Shown here: in pieces, positions 8,018 through 16,890 of the stretch
Position numbering within the stretch: the first letter of the stretch is position 1
Layout of the letters: each line of letters starts with the position of its first letter
NCBI RefSeq assembly: GCF_902712875.1
Contig: NZ_LR743509.1
Coordinates: 4,533,501 to 4,597,500, forward strand
Length of the DNA stretch: 64,000 nt
Source: Hyphomicrobium sp. ghe19
GTDB taxonomy: Bacteria; Pseudomonadota; Alphaproteobacteria; Rhizobiales; Hyphomicrobiaceae
Direction: 5' to 3'
Notes under the pieces: generated by a model
The model's database searches: none
What the model saw: the letters and a program-made list of their open reading frames with translations, nothing else
Told to the model about the DNA's origin: nothing
Program-made: the position numbers and the translations under genes

Positions 8018-8119
8018 AATGCCGCGTTCTCGCGGATTACCGGCTACTCAGTCGATGAGATCGTGGACAAGAACATGCGCGTTCTCCAGTCTGGAGTACA
8101 CTCGCGAGATTTTTATGAA
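8018..8119 (+). pseudogene. PAS-domain fragment
   Basis: About 34 codons read RNAAFSRITGYSVDEIVDKN followed by MRVLQSGVHSRDFY. This is the characteristic start of a PAS domain from sensor kinases or cyclic-di-GMP enzymes (AFSRITGYS...G.NPR.LQSG.H...FY). Coding sense on either side is lost: the expected W...GEIWNRRK motif does not follow MW. No start, stop or partner domain can be assigned. Another stranded piece in the debris field next to the tRNA gene. Confidence 0.5.
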
Positions 8120-8566
8120 GCGATGTGGAAGGGCGCAGGCACAAGGGTTTTATTTCGGAGCCGCAACACCCATCGCGGCTCTTCGGTCCTTGCCGGGATT
8201 GAAATGGAGAAAACACGGTGAGTGCCGGCATTATTCCAGAGAATCTTCCGGCGCTCCGAATCCCTTTCCAACTATTTCGCTCCAGTGAGGCTGGCTGCTT
8301 CGATCCGGAAAAATAGGCGGCACGCGGATTAAGAAGAGGGTGGGCCGTACTGAGGTCAACAAGGCCCATCATCCTAGTCCGGGAGCCTGCGCATAGGATC
8401 TGAAGAGGTACGCCGAATCGCAGCTCCGCACTTCAAGCTGCCAATCTGAGCGCTGGGGCCAAGATGCCCGATGGATGGCGTGACGCCGCCGAACAAACGT
8501 GAAGGAAAAATGGTTCGCTGGGCCAAATCTGCGGACGACAGTAGGCAGCTATATTGTTGATTTTAT
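8120..8566. other. Gene-free stretch between debris and tRNA
   Basis: No frame here has convincing coding sense, ribosome site or family motif. No IS ends or long repeats were noticed. It separates the decayed fragments from the tRNA-Arg gene. Confidence 0.5.
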
Positions 8567-8643
8567 TGGCGCGCCCGAAAGGATTCGAACCTCTGACCCC
8601 CAGATTCGTAGTCTGGTGCTCTATCCAGCTGAGCTACGGGCGC
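8567..8643 (-). tRNA. tRNA-Arg(ACG)
   Basis: The reverse strand folds into a complete cloverleaf. The acceptor stem is GCGCCCG (5' end at 8643) with CGGGCGC. The D-arm is AGCTCAGCTGGATAGAGC. The anticodon stem CCAGA/TCTGG encloses loop CTACGAA, giving anticodon ACG. The T-loop is TTCGAAT. Discriminator G is at 8570 and an encoded CCA at 8567-8569. ACG is the A34 (inosine) arginine tRNA that reads CGN codons. Its 3' end faces the accessory region to the left, the usual geometry when an element integrates at a tRNA. Confidence 0.95.
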
Positions 8644-8849
8644 GCATTTTTCGTCGCATCGGGGCGGTGGGCCCCGTCCGGCGGTCCGGCCGGGCGGCGA
8701 AGCACCCCTCTCTAGTGGGTCGCGTCGCGGAGCGCAAGTGCTTCGGACAGAGCTTTAGCGGACGAGTCGCCGCGCTCCCCCTGTCGTCAGCGTGGGCCGC
8801 GAATCCCGATGCGCCGCGCTGGTCGAGATCGGGCGCTCTCGGGGCCGTT

Positions 8850-10382
8850 TCAGTCGACGTGCCGATCCGGCAGCTCTATGCGGAAATGCGCGCCTTTTTT
8901 GCTATCCATAAGCTTCAGCGAGCCGCCGTGCGCCTGCACCAGCTCGGCCGAGATGACGAGGCCAAGGCCCGTTCCACCCTTTTTTGTCGAGCCTTGGAAT
9001 GCCTTGAAAAGATTTTCCCGGGCCTTAGGCGGAATGCCGCTGCCGTTATCCATCACGTCGATGATGACCTTGCGTCCTTCGCGATGGGCCGCAACGCGAA
9101 TCTCGCCGTCGGTTTTACCTTCAACACTTTCGATCGCCTGCGCGGCATTGCGGATGAGATTGCTCAAGGCGCGGAACAGGTGCTCCTGGTCGGCGTCGAT
9201 GCGCAGATTCGCGTCCATGTCGCAGACGAATGCAACCGTGCCTTCGCGGGGCAGGCCCTGACTATCCGCGACTTCTTCGACCAGAGGCTTCAGCAACATC
9301 AATTCGCGGCGTGGGGCAGCTTCGGAAACGCCGCCGAATTGCGCCGATGAATTGCAGAACTGAATGGCCCGATCGAGAGAAGCAATGAGCTTTGGAACAA
9401 AGCGCTGCACCGTCGGGTCGGGGAGATCAACGAGCCTATCGGATATCAGCTGCGTATTCGCGAGCATGTTGCGCAAATCGTGATTGATCTTCGAAACCGC
9501 CATGCCGAGTTGGGCAAGACGGTTCTTCTGAGTGAGCAAATTGCCGAGCTGACGCTGCATGCTTGCAAGCTCGCGTTCGGCGATACCGATCTCGTCGCCG
9601 CGGCCGGTCTCCGGCATAATGCGGCTTTGATCTTCGGGGTTTTCCGCGAAGTGCAGCATGTTGCTCGTGATGCGCGTCAGCGGCTTCACGAATAAGCGGC
9701 TCAGCGCGAAATAAACGACGACCGCCGTCAGCACCGAAAGGATGATGGACAGCCAGAGAATGTTCATCCCGTAGCGGATCATCGCCGCTTTGAGGGGCGC
9801 TTCCGGAATGACGATTTCGATCAGGTCGTTGTTGTCGGCCCCGGTGTGACCGATCACGCGGATGGTGCGATCACTCGAGAGCAGCGTCGTCACTGCATCC
9901 TTCGCCTGCTGCAGACCGGTCGTCACGCTATCCCAGAAGGTATCGGGCTCGGGCGGCAGGTAGTACACGTAGTCGATGGTCAGGTCGCCTTCGGGCGGAA
10001 ATACCATCCGGCGCTCGCCTTCGCTCCGCGATGCGATTGCGCGTACTTGCGCGGTCCGAAGGAGATCGGCGCGGAGAGCGGATGGAATTTGTCCGCCGGG
10101 AAAAGCATCGGATGTCAGCGCTGCAAGTTGGGCCGCCGTCAGCCGCTCTTGAAGCCAAGTCACGCGGTAGCTTGCGATCGACGGCAGAAAGATCAGCGCT
10201 TCGGCCAGCAGAACGAATGCGGCCGTGAGTATGATGAGCTTCGCGGGAAGGCCGCGGCTTTCCCACAGGTGCTTCAGGGCATGCCAGGGCGCGCCTGCAA
10301 AAGACGTTTTCGCCTTCAGGTCGTCAGTCTCTGGGTTGCCGCTGTTGGTAATTGCGCGCTGCACCGGATCGTACTTCTCCAT
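8850..10382 (-). CDS. Membrane sensor histidine kinase
   Basis: A 510-residue two-component kinase. Two membrane helices at about 48-68 and 207-227 enclose a periplasmic sensor region of about 135 residues with no recognised fold. A HAMP-type linker (about 228-280) leads to the dimerisation domain with phospho-acceptor His301 (KINHDLRNML). The ATPase domain shows an N-box (LIRNAAQAI), DNGSGIPPKA and GGTGLGL. The NHDLRN form of the H-box is that of kinases related to HWE/NtrB-like groups. There is no response regulator nearby, so it is an orphan. It begins 12 bases after the stop of the flavoprotein gene upstream, so the two are probably co-transcribed. A functional link between NAD(P)H/FAD binding and this kinase is inference. 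Confidence 0.85.
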   Translation of the reverse strand: MEKYDPVQRAITNSGNPETDDLKAKTSFAGAPWHALKHLWESRGLPAKLIILTAAFVLLAEALIFLPSIASYRVTWLQERLTAAQLAALTSDAFPGGQIPSALRADLLRTAQVRAIASRSEGERRMVFPPEGDLTIDYVYYLPPEPDTFWDSVTTGLQQAKDAVTTLLSSDRTIRVIGHTGADNNDLIEIVIPEAPLKAAMIRYGMNILWLSIILSVLTAVVVYFALSRLFVKPLTRITSNMLHFAENPEDQSRIMPETGRGDEIGIAERELASMQRQLGNLLTQKNRLAQLGMAVSKINHDLRNMLANTQLISDRLVDLPDPTVQRFVPKLIASLDRAIQFCNSSAQFGGVSEAAPRRELMLLKPLVEEVADSQGLPREGTVAFVCDMDANLRIDADQEHLFRALSNLIRNAAQAIESVEGKTDGEIRVAAHREGRKVIIDVMDNGSGIPPKARENLFKAFQGSTKKGGTGLGLVISAELVQAHGGSLKLMDSKKGAHFRIELPDRHVD

Positions 10383-10394
10383 TGGCGGAGATCA

Positions 10395-11849
10395 TTAACC
10401 GAGCTTTGCCAGTAACGCGATGACTTTGCGCAAAAAGGGGTTACTCGGAACTGTTGCAAAGTAACGGAATGCAGCTTTCTTGTTGATCTCCGAAAGCGTC
10501 GGGTAGGGCGAAATCCATTCCGTCATCGCCTTGATGTTGAGGTCTTGTGATATGGCAAGCGACCACATCTGAATCAACTCGCTGGCCTTAGCTCCGACGA
10601 TGCCTGCGCCCAATATTTTCCCGTGCTTCGACGTTATGACCTTTATGTGCCCGTCGGTCTCGTGTTCGAGCTGGGCCCGGTCGTTCTCGTGATAGGGCCA
10701 GCGTAGGACGTTTATTCTGCCGTACTTGGCGCGCGCCTCGGTTTCGTTCAGGCCGACAGTTGCCAGTTCGGGGTCTGTAAAGACGACGCGCGGCGCGACC
10801 CGGGCCTTTGCTCTTGCAGGCAGGCGGAAAAGCGACCTCCGCAAAACCGTCTCGGCATGATCGCCCGCGACGTGGGCGTATCGCGGTGCGCCGGTTGCGT
10901 CGCCAATCGCGAAGACCCGACTATTGGCCGTTCTCAAACCGGCGTTAACTTTGATGGCATTCGGCGTGACCTTCACGCCGGCGGCGTCGAGGCCGAGATC
11001 GGCGATGTTGGCTTTGCGTCCGGCTGTCAGGAGGATCGCCGACCCCTCGATGGTTTCGGACGCGCCACCGGTTTGAAGTTCGACGACGATTTTCCCTGCG
11101 GTGCCCGAGACGCGCTTTATCTGCACGCCTTCGCGGATCACGATGCCTTCATCGGAAAGCCGTGCGAGCAGCGCGACTGCGAGTTCGGGGTCTTCGCTAC
11201 CGAGCGCTTGGGCGTTATCGAGCACGGTCACGCGGGAACCAAGGCGGCGGTAAGCCTGCGCCAGTTCCACTCCGGTCGTTCCAGCGCCGATGATGAGGAG
11301 GTGCGGGATCAGGCTCGTATTTTCGAAGATTGTTTCATTCGTGAAATAGGGGACGTCCGCCAGGCCCGGAATGGGCGGGATAATCGGCGATGAGCCCGTT
11401 GCGATGACAATCCGGCGCGCTGTGATCCGGTAGTCGCCGGCTACAACCGTCGACCGGTCGACGAATTTCGCAGCTGCCGGGATGACGCGGATGCCAAGGC
11501 CCGTGAAACGCTCAACGGAAAAGTTCGGCGAAATTTTCGCGGTCACGTCGTCGATGTAATGGCTGACCGCGGCGTGGTCGATCAGCGGCTCGACACCACG
11601 GATGCCGAAGGGCGAAGCGGTGCGCATTGCGTAGGCTCGTTTGGCCGCGACCAGCAGTGCTTTCGACTGCACGCCTCCGTAGTTAAGGCTATCCCCGCCC
11701 ATTTTGTGCTTTTCGATCAGAACCACGCGCTGCCCGAATGCGGCTGCGGCCGAGGCGAGGGCCAAGCCACCGGCGCCGGCACCGATTATGCAAAAGTCTG
11801 TTTCGATGTTTTGGCTCTGCGGGGCCTCGTCGGCCGTGTCCTTGGGCAT
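10395..11849 (-). CDS. Pyridine nucleotide-disulfide oxidoreductase-fold flavoprotein lacking the redox cysteines
   Basis: The ATG at 11847-11849 (484 residues) is preferred to a TTG 29 codons upstream. The fold is that of dihydrolipoamide dehydrogenase/mercuric reductase: FAD motif CIIGAGAGGLALAS (about 20-33), NAD(P) motif IIGAGTTGVELAQAY (about 190-205), FAD contact AIGDATGAPRYAHVA, and a C-terminal dimerisation domain (VFTDPELATVGL, SPYPTLSEINKKAAFRYF). The active-site stretch, normally GGxCLNxGCxPSKAL, here reads GGDSLNYGGVQSKAL. Both redox cysteines are replaced (Ser54, Gly59) and Pro by Gln. It should bind FAD and NAD(P)H but cannot use the dithiol mechanism. It may be an NAD(P)H oxidase, quinone reductase or a sensor. 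The membrane kinase follows 12 bases later. Confidence 0.85.
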   Translation of the reverse strand: MPKDTADEAPQSQNIETDFCIIGAGAGGLALASAAAAFGQRVVLIEKHKMGGDSLNYGGVQSKALLVAAKRAYAMRTASPFGIRGVEPLIDHAAVSHYIDDVTAKISPNFSVERFTGLGIRVIPAAAKFVDRSTVVAGDYRITARRIVIATGSSPIIPPIPGLADVPYFTNETIFENTSLIPHLLIIGAGTTGVELAQAYRRLGSRVTVLDNAQALGSEDPELAVALLARLSDEGIVIREGVQIKRVSGTAGKIVVELQTGGASETIEGSAILLTAGRKANIADLGLDAAGVKVTPNAIKVNAGLRTANSRVFAIGDATGAPRYAHVAGDHAETVLRRSLFRLPARAKARVAPRVVFTDPELATVGLNETEARAKYGRINVLRWPYHENDRAQLEHETDGHIKVITSKHGKILGAGIVGAKASELIQMWSLAISQDLNIKAMTEWISPYPTLSEINKKAAFRYFATVPSNPFLRKVIALLAKLG

Positions 11850-12328
11850 AAAGGGCGATCCAGAAAATGAAATTGGTTTGGCTAATTCGAATGCGCTTTT
11901 GATGCTCGCCGGGAAGACTCGGGCGTCACTCTCCAACGGCGTCAGCGGGATAGTTTAATATGCCGGTGCCGCTTTGGGTGCGGGAGATCCTTCTCTATCC
12001 CCTGTTCGCATGCGCGAGGCACCTGCCTGGCAAGCACGCGGGTGGGATATTGGATCATTTCAGATATACGACTGATGCCGCGGAGGCGTTGCTTTGCGCG
12101 CGTTTGGGGACGACAGCCGTATTCCTTCGGATTAGAACGACTGCCGTGGCTTGCGCTCGTTGACTTGCCTAAGCGGCCCGACTATAAGGGCGCGAATTCC
12201 CGAGATATCTGCACTCTGCTGGGGTCTTGAGCCCCGGGCGACGTGTATTGGTAAGTCTCGGAAAAAAATAAGCAATATGCCGGCGTCCAGTACTGGATGC
12301 GGCTCAAGAGACTTGGACGGAGAGTTCC
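11850..12328. other. Intergenic leader between the flavoprotein gene and rpmH
   Basis: No credible gene was found on either strand. It contains the divergent control regions of the flavoprotein operon (leftward) and of rpmH (rightward), including the sigma-70-like promoter at 12160-12188. The leader from that promoter to rpmH would be about 135 bases. Confidence 0.5.
12160..12188 (+). promoter_or_regulatory. Sigma-70 type promoter for rpmH-rnpA-yidC
   Basis: TTGACT (12160-12165), 17 bases, TATAAG (12183-12188): close to the housekeeping consensus with ideal spacing. It is the best such match seen in the window and lies about 140 bases upstream of the rpmH start, as expected for a strong ribosomal-protein promoter. 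Confidence 0.65.
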
Positions 12329-12463
12329 GTGAAGCGCACATATCAACCGAGCCGCCTTGTTCGCAAGCGCCGCCACGGATTTCGCAAGCGTATGCTGACG
12401 ACCGGAGGTCAGAGAGTTCTGGCGCGCCGTCGTTCGAAGGGCCGCAAGCGTCTTTCGGCCTAG
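12329..12463 (+). CDS. rpmH: 50S ribosomal protein L34
   Basis: Forty-four residues beginning GTG ([20 protein letters not shown]) and ending KGRKRLSA, the complete universal L34 sequence. It is a small, very basic protein that binds 23S rRNA in the large subunit. GGAGAG lies 4 bases before the GTG. The gene stop abuts the TTG start of rnpA (TAGTTG), preserving the near-universal rpmH-rnpA-yidC order. The reading frame is short enough to be missed by length cut-offs, but identity is certain. Confidence 0.97.
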   Translation: MKRTYQPSRLVRKRRHGFRKRMLTTGGQRVLARRRSKGRKRLSA

Positions 12464-12916
12464 TTGGGTCTAGCGCCAAGGCCCCGTTGTCGCTTTGTCG
12501 CGGCTCTGGAGGCTGTCATTCCGATCCTGCCAACGCTCAAAGTGCGGTCCGAATTTCTGGCTGTGCGTGGCGGCCGGCGATCATCCACGCCGGCATTTCT
12601 GATTGAAATGCGTGAACGATCCGACGCGCCGAAGCGCGCCGGCACGGGGCCCCGTTTCGGGTTCACGATCACAAAGAAAATCGGTAACGCGGTTACGCGG
12701 AACCGTATTCGCCGCCGGCTGAAGGCGGCTTTCGCGGCAGACCTTAAACGACGGGAGCTCGGGTCCTGCGACTATGTCGTGGTTGCCCGCCGCGCCGCCC
12801 TGGACCGTCCGTTTGCCGAGCTTCTTGGCGACGTTAGCCAAGCCATGTCCGCGCTTACCCGCAGCCGGCCAGTCCGAACCGATAAAATCCGAGTTGATAA
12901 AAAAGGTTCAGCGTGA
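12464..12916 (+). CDS. rnpA: Ribonuclease P protein component
   Basis: A basic protein of about 150 residues that partners the RNase P RNA in trimming tRNA 5' leaders. The family signature RNRIRRRLKAAF lies at about 78-90, preceded by GFTITKKIGNAVT. The N-terminal core typical of the family starts at LPTLKVRSEF (about residue 22). The only start in frame is the TTG directly after the rpmH stop, giving about 20 extra residues; start choice is thus less sure than identity. A short yidD gene often found between rnpA and yidC is not seen here: the gap to yidC is 92 bases. Confidence 0.92.
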   Translation: MGLAPRPRCRFVAALEAVIPILPTLKVRSEFLAVRGGRRSSTPAFLIEMRERSDAPKRAGTGPRFGFTITKKIGNAVTRNRIRRRLKAAFAADLKRRELGSCDYVVVARRAALDRPFAELLGDVSQAMSALTRSRPVRTDKIRVDKKGSA

Positions 12917-13008
12917 CTGGGTGTCCCCTTCCTTTTATGACCAGTTTCCGCCATCGCTTCCGGGCCTGAACCAGGCCCCTGCCGCCGGCGCCGTGCCCTG
13001 AGGATTTG

Positions 13009-14877
13009 ATGAGCTCTCCCAACGATCCCAAAGACCAGAACAATTTGATCCTCGCCGTGGTGCTGTCGATCGTGGTGCTGATGGGCTGGCAATATTTTTT
13101 CGCGCGCCCGCAAATACAACACGAGCAGGCCCGCCAAGAGTTCAACAACGCCCAGAACAACGGTACGGCGAACGTCGAGCGCCCGCCCAACGGCGCCACG
13201 TCGCCAGTCGCTCCACCGTCCACCGCTGTTCCCGGTACAACGCCGCCGCCGCTCGAAAAGCCGCTGACGCGCGAAGAAATCCTGAAACAATCGCCGCGGA
13301 TCGAGATCGCCACGCCGTCACTCGAGGGTTCGATCGATCTCAAGAGCGGTCGCATCGACGATCTCGTGCTGTCGAAATATCGCGAGACGGTCGATCCCAA
13401 CAGCCCGAAGGTGACGCTGCTGTCGCCTGCCGGAACGAGCGATCCGTATTTTGCTGAATTCGGCTGGGTGCCCCAAGCGGGTTCGGCGATCAAGGTGCCG
13501 GATCGCGACGCGGCTTGGACGGCCGAAGGCGGGACGACACTGACGCCGGACACTCCGGTCAGGTTGGTGTGGGACAACGGCCAAGGGGTCGTCTTCCATC
13601 GCACCATGTCGATCGACAAGGACTACATGTTCAAGGTCGTCGACGAGGTCGAGAACAAGACCGGCGCAGAGATCACTCTGATGCCCTACGCGCGTGTACA
13701 TCGCAGCGGCCATCCGCCTTCGCAGGTCTTTTCGGTTCTGCATGAAGGTCTCGTCGGCGTTTCCGGCGAGCACGGTCTTCAAGAGTTCAGGTTCGCCGAC
13801 GCCGTCAAAAGCGGCGTTCCGACGACATTCGAGAATGTCATCGGCGGCTGGCTCGGCATAACGGACAAATACTGGGCGACGTCGCTGGTTCCGGATCAGA
13901 CGGCTCCCTATCGCGCGACATATACCGCACTTCCCGCCCGCGATCCGGGTGGCAAGGACGCGTTTCAAACGGACTATCTGCGCGGTGCTCTCTCCGTGCC
14001 GCCGGGGATGCGCAAGGGAACCGAGGCGCATCTGTTCGCCGGCGCCAAGAAAGCTTCTTTGATCGACGGTTACGAGAACGCGCTCCATATCCTGCGCTTC
14101 GACCGCATGATCGATTGGGGCTGGTTCTATTTCATCACGCGTCCGCTCTTCCATTTGATGGAGCTCATCAATGGTGTCGTGCACAACTTCGGCATCACCA
14201 TTCTCATCCTGACGGTGATCGTGAAGGCGGCGTTCTATCCGCTCGCCACCAAGCAGTACATGAGCATGGCGCGCATGAAGATGATGCAGCCGGAAATGGC
14301 GCGCATCAAAGAGCTGCATAAGGATGATCCGCAGCGGCAGCAGAAAGAAATCTTCGAGCTTTATCGCAAGGAGAAGATCAATCCGCTTGCCGGCTGTTGG
14401 CCGATCCTCTTGCAGATCCCGGTCTTCTTCGCGCTCTATAAGGTGCTGTTCGTCACGATCGACATGCGTCACGCGCCGTTCTTCGGCTGGATCCACGATC
14501 TTTCCGCGCCCGATCCGACGTCGCTCTTCAACCTGTTCGGACTGCTCCCGTTTGCGCCGCCCGAGTTCCTGCACATCGGCGTGTGGCCGCTGATCATGGG
14601 CATCACGATGTGGGTTCAGATGCAACTCAACCCGCCGCAGCCTGATCCGATCCAGCAGCAGATCTTCCAGTGGATGCCCGTGATGTTCACGTTCCTGCTG
14701 GCGAGCTTCCCCGCAGGTCTCGTGATCTACTGGGCGTGGAGCAATACGCTCTCGATCGCGCAGCAGATGCTGATCAACAAGCGGGCGGGCGCCGAGATTC
14801 ATCTATTCGGGAATCTCAAACGAACGTTTGCTCCGCTCCTACGATTGTTCGGAGCCAGTAGCGGCTCCAGCAAATAA
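13009..14877 (+). CDS. yidC: Membrane protein insertase YidC
   Basis: A 622-residue inner-membrane insertase of the YidC/Oxa1/Alb3 family. It opens with a membrane helix (about 14-30, [19 protein letters not shown]) and a Pro-rich linker (about 50-85). A large periplasmic beta-sandwich domain (about 95-360) follows, and then five C-terminal helices with the conserved cytosolic hairpin ([17 protein letters not shown]) and [20 protein letters not shown]. Length and layout match Gram-negative YidC. It inserts respiratory and ATP synthase subunits alone or with SecYEG. ATG 13009 is chosen over the adjoining TTG 13006. A hairpin lies 11 bases after the stop, before engB. Confidence 0.97.
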   Translation: MSSPNDPKDQNNLILAVVLSIVVLMGWQYFFARPQIQHEQARQEFNNAQNNGTANVERPPNGATSPVAPPSTAVPGTTPPPLEKPLTREEILKQSPRIEIATPSLEGSIDLKSGRIDDLVLSKYRETVDPNSPKVTLLSPAGTSDPYFAEFGWVPQAGSAIKVPDRDAAWTAEGGTTLTPDTPVRLVWDNGQGVVFHRTMSIDKDYMFKVVDEVENKTGAEITLMPYARVHRSGHPPSQVFSVLHEGLVGVSGEHGLQEFRFADAVKSGVPTTFENVIGGWLGITDKYWATSLVPDQTAPYRATYTALPARDPGGKDAFQTDYLRGALSVPPGMRKGTEAHLFAGAKKASLIDGYENALHILRFDRMIDWGWFYFITRPLFHLMELINGVVHNFGITILILTVIVKAAFYPLATKQYMSMARMKMMQPEMARIKELHKDDPQRQQKEIFELYRKEKINPLAGCWPILLQIPVFFALYKVLFVTIDMRHAPFFGWIHDLSAPDPTSLFNLFGLLPFAPPEFLHIGVWPLIMGITMWVQMQLNPPQPDPIQQQIFQWMPVMFTFLLASFPAGLVIYWAWSNTLSIAQQMLINKRAGAEIHLFGNLKRTFAPLLRLFGASSGSSK

Positions 14878-14888
14878 CTTTGCCGGAG

Positions 14889-14910
14889 GCGGCCCCTTTT
14901 TCGGGGCCGC
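14889..14910 (+). terminator. Hairpin between yidC and engB
   Basis: GCGGCCCC (14889-14896) pairs with GGGGCCGC (14903-14910) around a T-rich loop. No T-run follows, so it is more likely a processing or attenuation hairpin than a full terminator. engB starts 16 bases later. Confidence 0.4.
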
Positions 14911-14926
14911 TCCATCGGATCAGATA

Positions 14927-15583
14927 ATGACAGACGCCGCGACGATATCGGCTGACGAGATTGAAAAGGGCCGGCGTCTGTTCACGCGCGCCTGGACTTT
15001 CGCGCGCGGCACGCCTGATCTCGATCACCTGCCGCCCGACGACCGGCCAGAGATCGCGTTTGCTGGACGTTCGAACGTCGGCAAGTCGAGCCTCATCAAT
15101 GCGCTCGTCGGCCAGCTGCGGCTGGCGCGCGCGTCGAACACGCCGGGGCGGACGCAGGAGCTGAACTTCTTCACCGATCCGGAACGCGATCTCTTTCTCG
15201 TGGACATGCCCGGCTACGGGTTTGCGGAAGCTCCGAAAGAGAAAGTGGCGGCCTGGAACAAGGTCATCCGCGCCTATCTCGCCGGACGGCGGACGCTTCT
15301 CAGGGTGTTTCTTCTCATCGACGCGCGCCATGGGCTGAAACCGCCGGACGATGAGATCCTGGACCTGCTCGACGGGGCGGCGGTGTCCTATCAGGTCGTG
15401 CTGACCAAAGCGGACAAGATCAAACCGACCGACCTTGAAAAGGTCATGGAGCGCACGCTGAAAGCGCTCGCGAAGCATCCTGCGGCATTCCCAGCCATCA
15501 TCGCGACGTCATCGGAGAAGGGGCTTGGATTTGAGGAGTTGCGCGGAACGATCGCGCAGCTTCTGGAATCGCACGGGAAGTGA
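14927..15583 (+). CDS. engB: Ribosome biogenesis GTP-binding protein YihA/YsxC
   Basis: A 218-residue TRAFAC-class GTPase needed for large-subunit assembly. G1 is [15 protein letters not shown]2/switch I is [13 protein letters not shown]3 is [11 protein letters not shown]4 is TKADK and G5 is ATSSEKG. An upstream extension of the frame into the yidC tail is ignored because the ATG at 14927 gives the family length. The yidC-engB-argB order is typical of alphaproteobacteria. The next gene on this strand is argB, beyond a converging gene pair. Confidence 0.95.
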   Translation: MTDAATISADEIEKGRRLFTRAWTFARGTPDLDHLPPDDRPEIAFAGRSNVGKSSLINALVGQLRLARASNTPGRTQELNFFTDPERDLFLVDMPGYGFAEAPKEKVAAWNKVIRAYLAGRRTLLRVFLLIDARHGLKPPDDEILDLLDGAAVSYQVVLTKADKIKPTDLEKVMERTLKALAKHPAAFPAIIATSSEKGLGFEELRGTIAQLLESHGK

Positions 15584-15585
15584 CG

Positions 15586-16890
15586 TCAGTGCAGAAACTT
15601 CTGCATTAGGCCCATTCCGGATTCGCCGAAGGTCGCGAGTGCGCCGCCGACGACCGCCGCAACCGTCCAACCGAGAAAGCGCGTAAGGGTCCGTGCGATG
15701 TTGGCGCGAACTTTCACTTCAATGAGCTGATCGGGAAGAGCGGTTTCCGCCGCAACGCCGTCGGCGCCGATCGTGCGGGCTGACACGATGATCTGTAGGC
15801 TCGACCAACCGCGCGATTGCGGCGTGATCAGAAAACGCCAGCTTGCGAAATCGTCGCTCGCGTAGCCGAGGTTGCTTTCGATCCATTGCGTTTCGGGCGA
15901 AGCGGATTCGATGAAGAATCCGCCCTCGGGCGCGCGAATGCGCACCGACATTGCCTTCGTGACGGCGACCGCGTGCTGCCAAACCTGGCCGCCGCCCTCG
16001 AGGCCTTCCGTCAGCGCTTTGACCGAAGATTTGGCGATGCGGATCTCAGCGCGCGAGGTTTTTCCGACGCGCATCGAACGGGGAATATTTTCCGCGAGTT
16101 GGCCGGCGTCGACGTTCGAGCCCTTGGCGCGTTTTTCCTTACGACGCACTTTGCCGTCCGGCGCTGGGCGCTGCGAAGCAGGGGGGCCCATCGGAGAATC
16201 AGTCCGGAAAGCAGGGTCGTGACCGAGAGCGGGTCTCGAACCTGGAGGCGCTGAACCCGGCACCATAGGGCCGCCCTGTGCGGGTCCCATCGGCGCCGAC
16301 GGCATCGGAGCAGAAGGCATGGGACCGGAAGGCATAGGGCCGCGCATCCGCGGGTTTACGGGTCCGCCGTGGATTGGCGCTCCGGGTGGAATCGGAGGTG
16401 GCTGTATCCTGGAAGGTTGTGGGCGCGGCGGCAGATCCGCGAAAATATCGGGAGGTGGCGCGGGGCTCGCCTGTGGCGATGCCGGGCCAGCCGGATAGGT
16501 CTGCGGAAATGACTGGTCGTTCGGCCTCGCGGGTGCGGCCGGAGCTTGCTGTCCCTGCCAAGTGGGATGAGACCACGACGGATCGTGCTGGGCACGCCCT
16601 GGCTGCGGACGCTCCGGTTGGGCTGCTGGCGCACCGCCGCCAAAGCTCGGTTCGGGCCGATGCCGTTGCGCTTCGTGCGCTTCGCGCTCGCCGCCAGTCG
16701 GCAATTGCGGGTCGAGTGACGCGGGAAACGACGGTGCGGGAGCTTCGGGCGCCGGAAAAGGTGCCGCTTCGGTCGGCGACTGTGGCCCGGTCGCGTCACC
16801 CATGCTGCTGAACGTAGGCTCTTGCCGGACTGGCTCCGGGGTTCGCTCGCGTTCGGGCTCAGGCGCGGAGACGACCTCCGGCAGCGGCAC
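15586..16890 (-). CDS. C-terminal part of a frameshifted Clp-N/proline-rich/membrane protein
   Basis: This frame has no true start; it opens inside a Pro/Ala-rich linker and is the in-frame continuation of the Clp-N gene to its right after a one-base shift near 16983. The linker (first 230 residues) is rich in PxP and in GPMPSAP repeats. It leads to a conserved globular domain (about 255-395: RSMRVGKTSRAEIRIAK, VTKAMSVRIRAPEGGFFIE, SPETQWIES). One membrane helix (about 405-425, FLGWTVAAVVGGALATFGES) ends the protein, so the bulk probably faces the cytosol as a tail-anchored protein. The globular domain belongs to no family I can name. It ends 3 bases from the engB stop, tail to tail. Translation depends on whether the shift is real. 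Confidence 0.6.
   Translation of the reverse strand: MPLPEVVSAPEPERERTPEPVRQEPTFSSMGDATGPQSPTEAAPFPAPEAPAPSFPASLDPQLPTGGEREAHEAQRHRPEPSFGGGAPAAQPERPQPGRAQHDPSWSHPTWQGQQAPAAPARPNDQSFPQTYPAGPASPQASPAPPPDIFADLPPRPQPSRIQPPPIPPGAPIHGGPVNPRMRGPMPSGPMPSAPMPSAPMGPAQGGPMVPGSAPPGSRPALGHDPAFRTDSPMGPPASQRPAPDGKVRRKEKRAKGSNVDAGQLAENIPRSMRVGKTSRAEIRIAKSSVKALTEGLEGGGQVWQHAVAVTKAMSVRIRAPEGGFFIESASPETQWIESNLGYASDDFASWRFLITPQSRGWSSLQIIVSARTIGADGVAAETALPDQLIEVKVRANIARTLTRFLGWTVAAVVGGALATFGESGMGLMQKFLH

Noticed and set aside
7799..8221. 140-codon frame as an intact PAS protein
   Set aside because: Only about 34 codons look like PAS; the first half is antisense to the secretion ATPase fragment.
8499..9350. 283-codon plus-strand frame containing RIRTSDPQIRSLVLYPAELRA
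   Set aside because: That string is the translation of the tRNA-Arg gene on the other strand; the remainder is antisense to the histidine kinase.
11960..12163. 67-codon plus-strand frame upstream of rpmH
   Set aside because: No ribosome site or family; it overlaps the start of the rpmH promoter region and ends just inside it.
13318..14802. 494-codon minus-strand open frame
   Set aside because: Antisense to yidC; its His/Arg-rich composition is that of a shadow frame.
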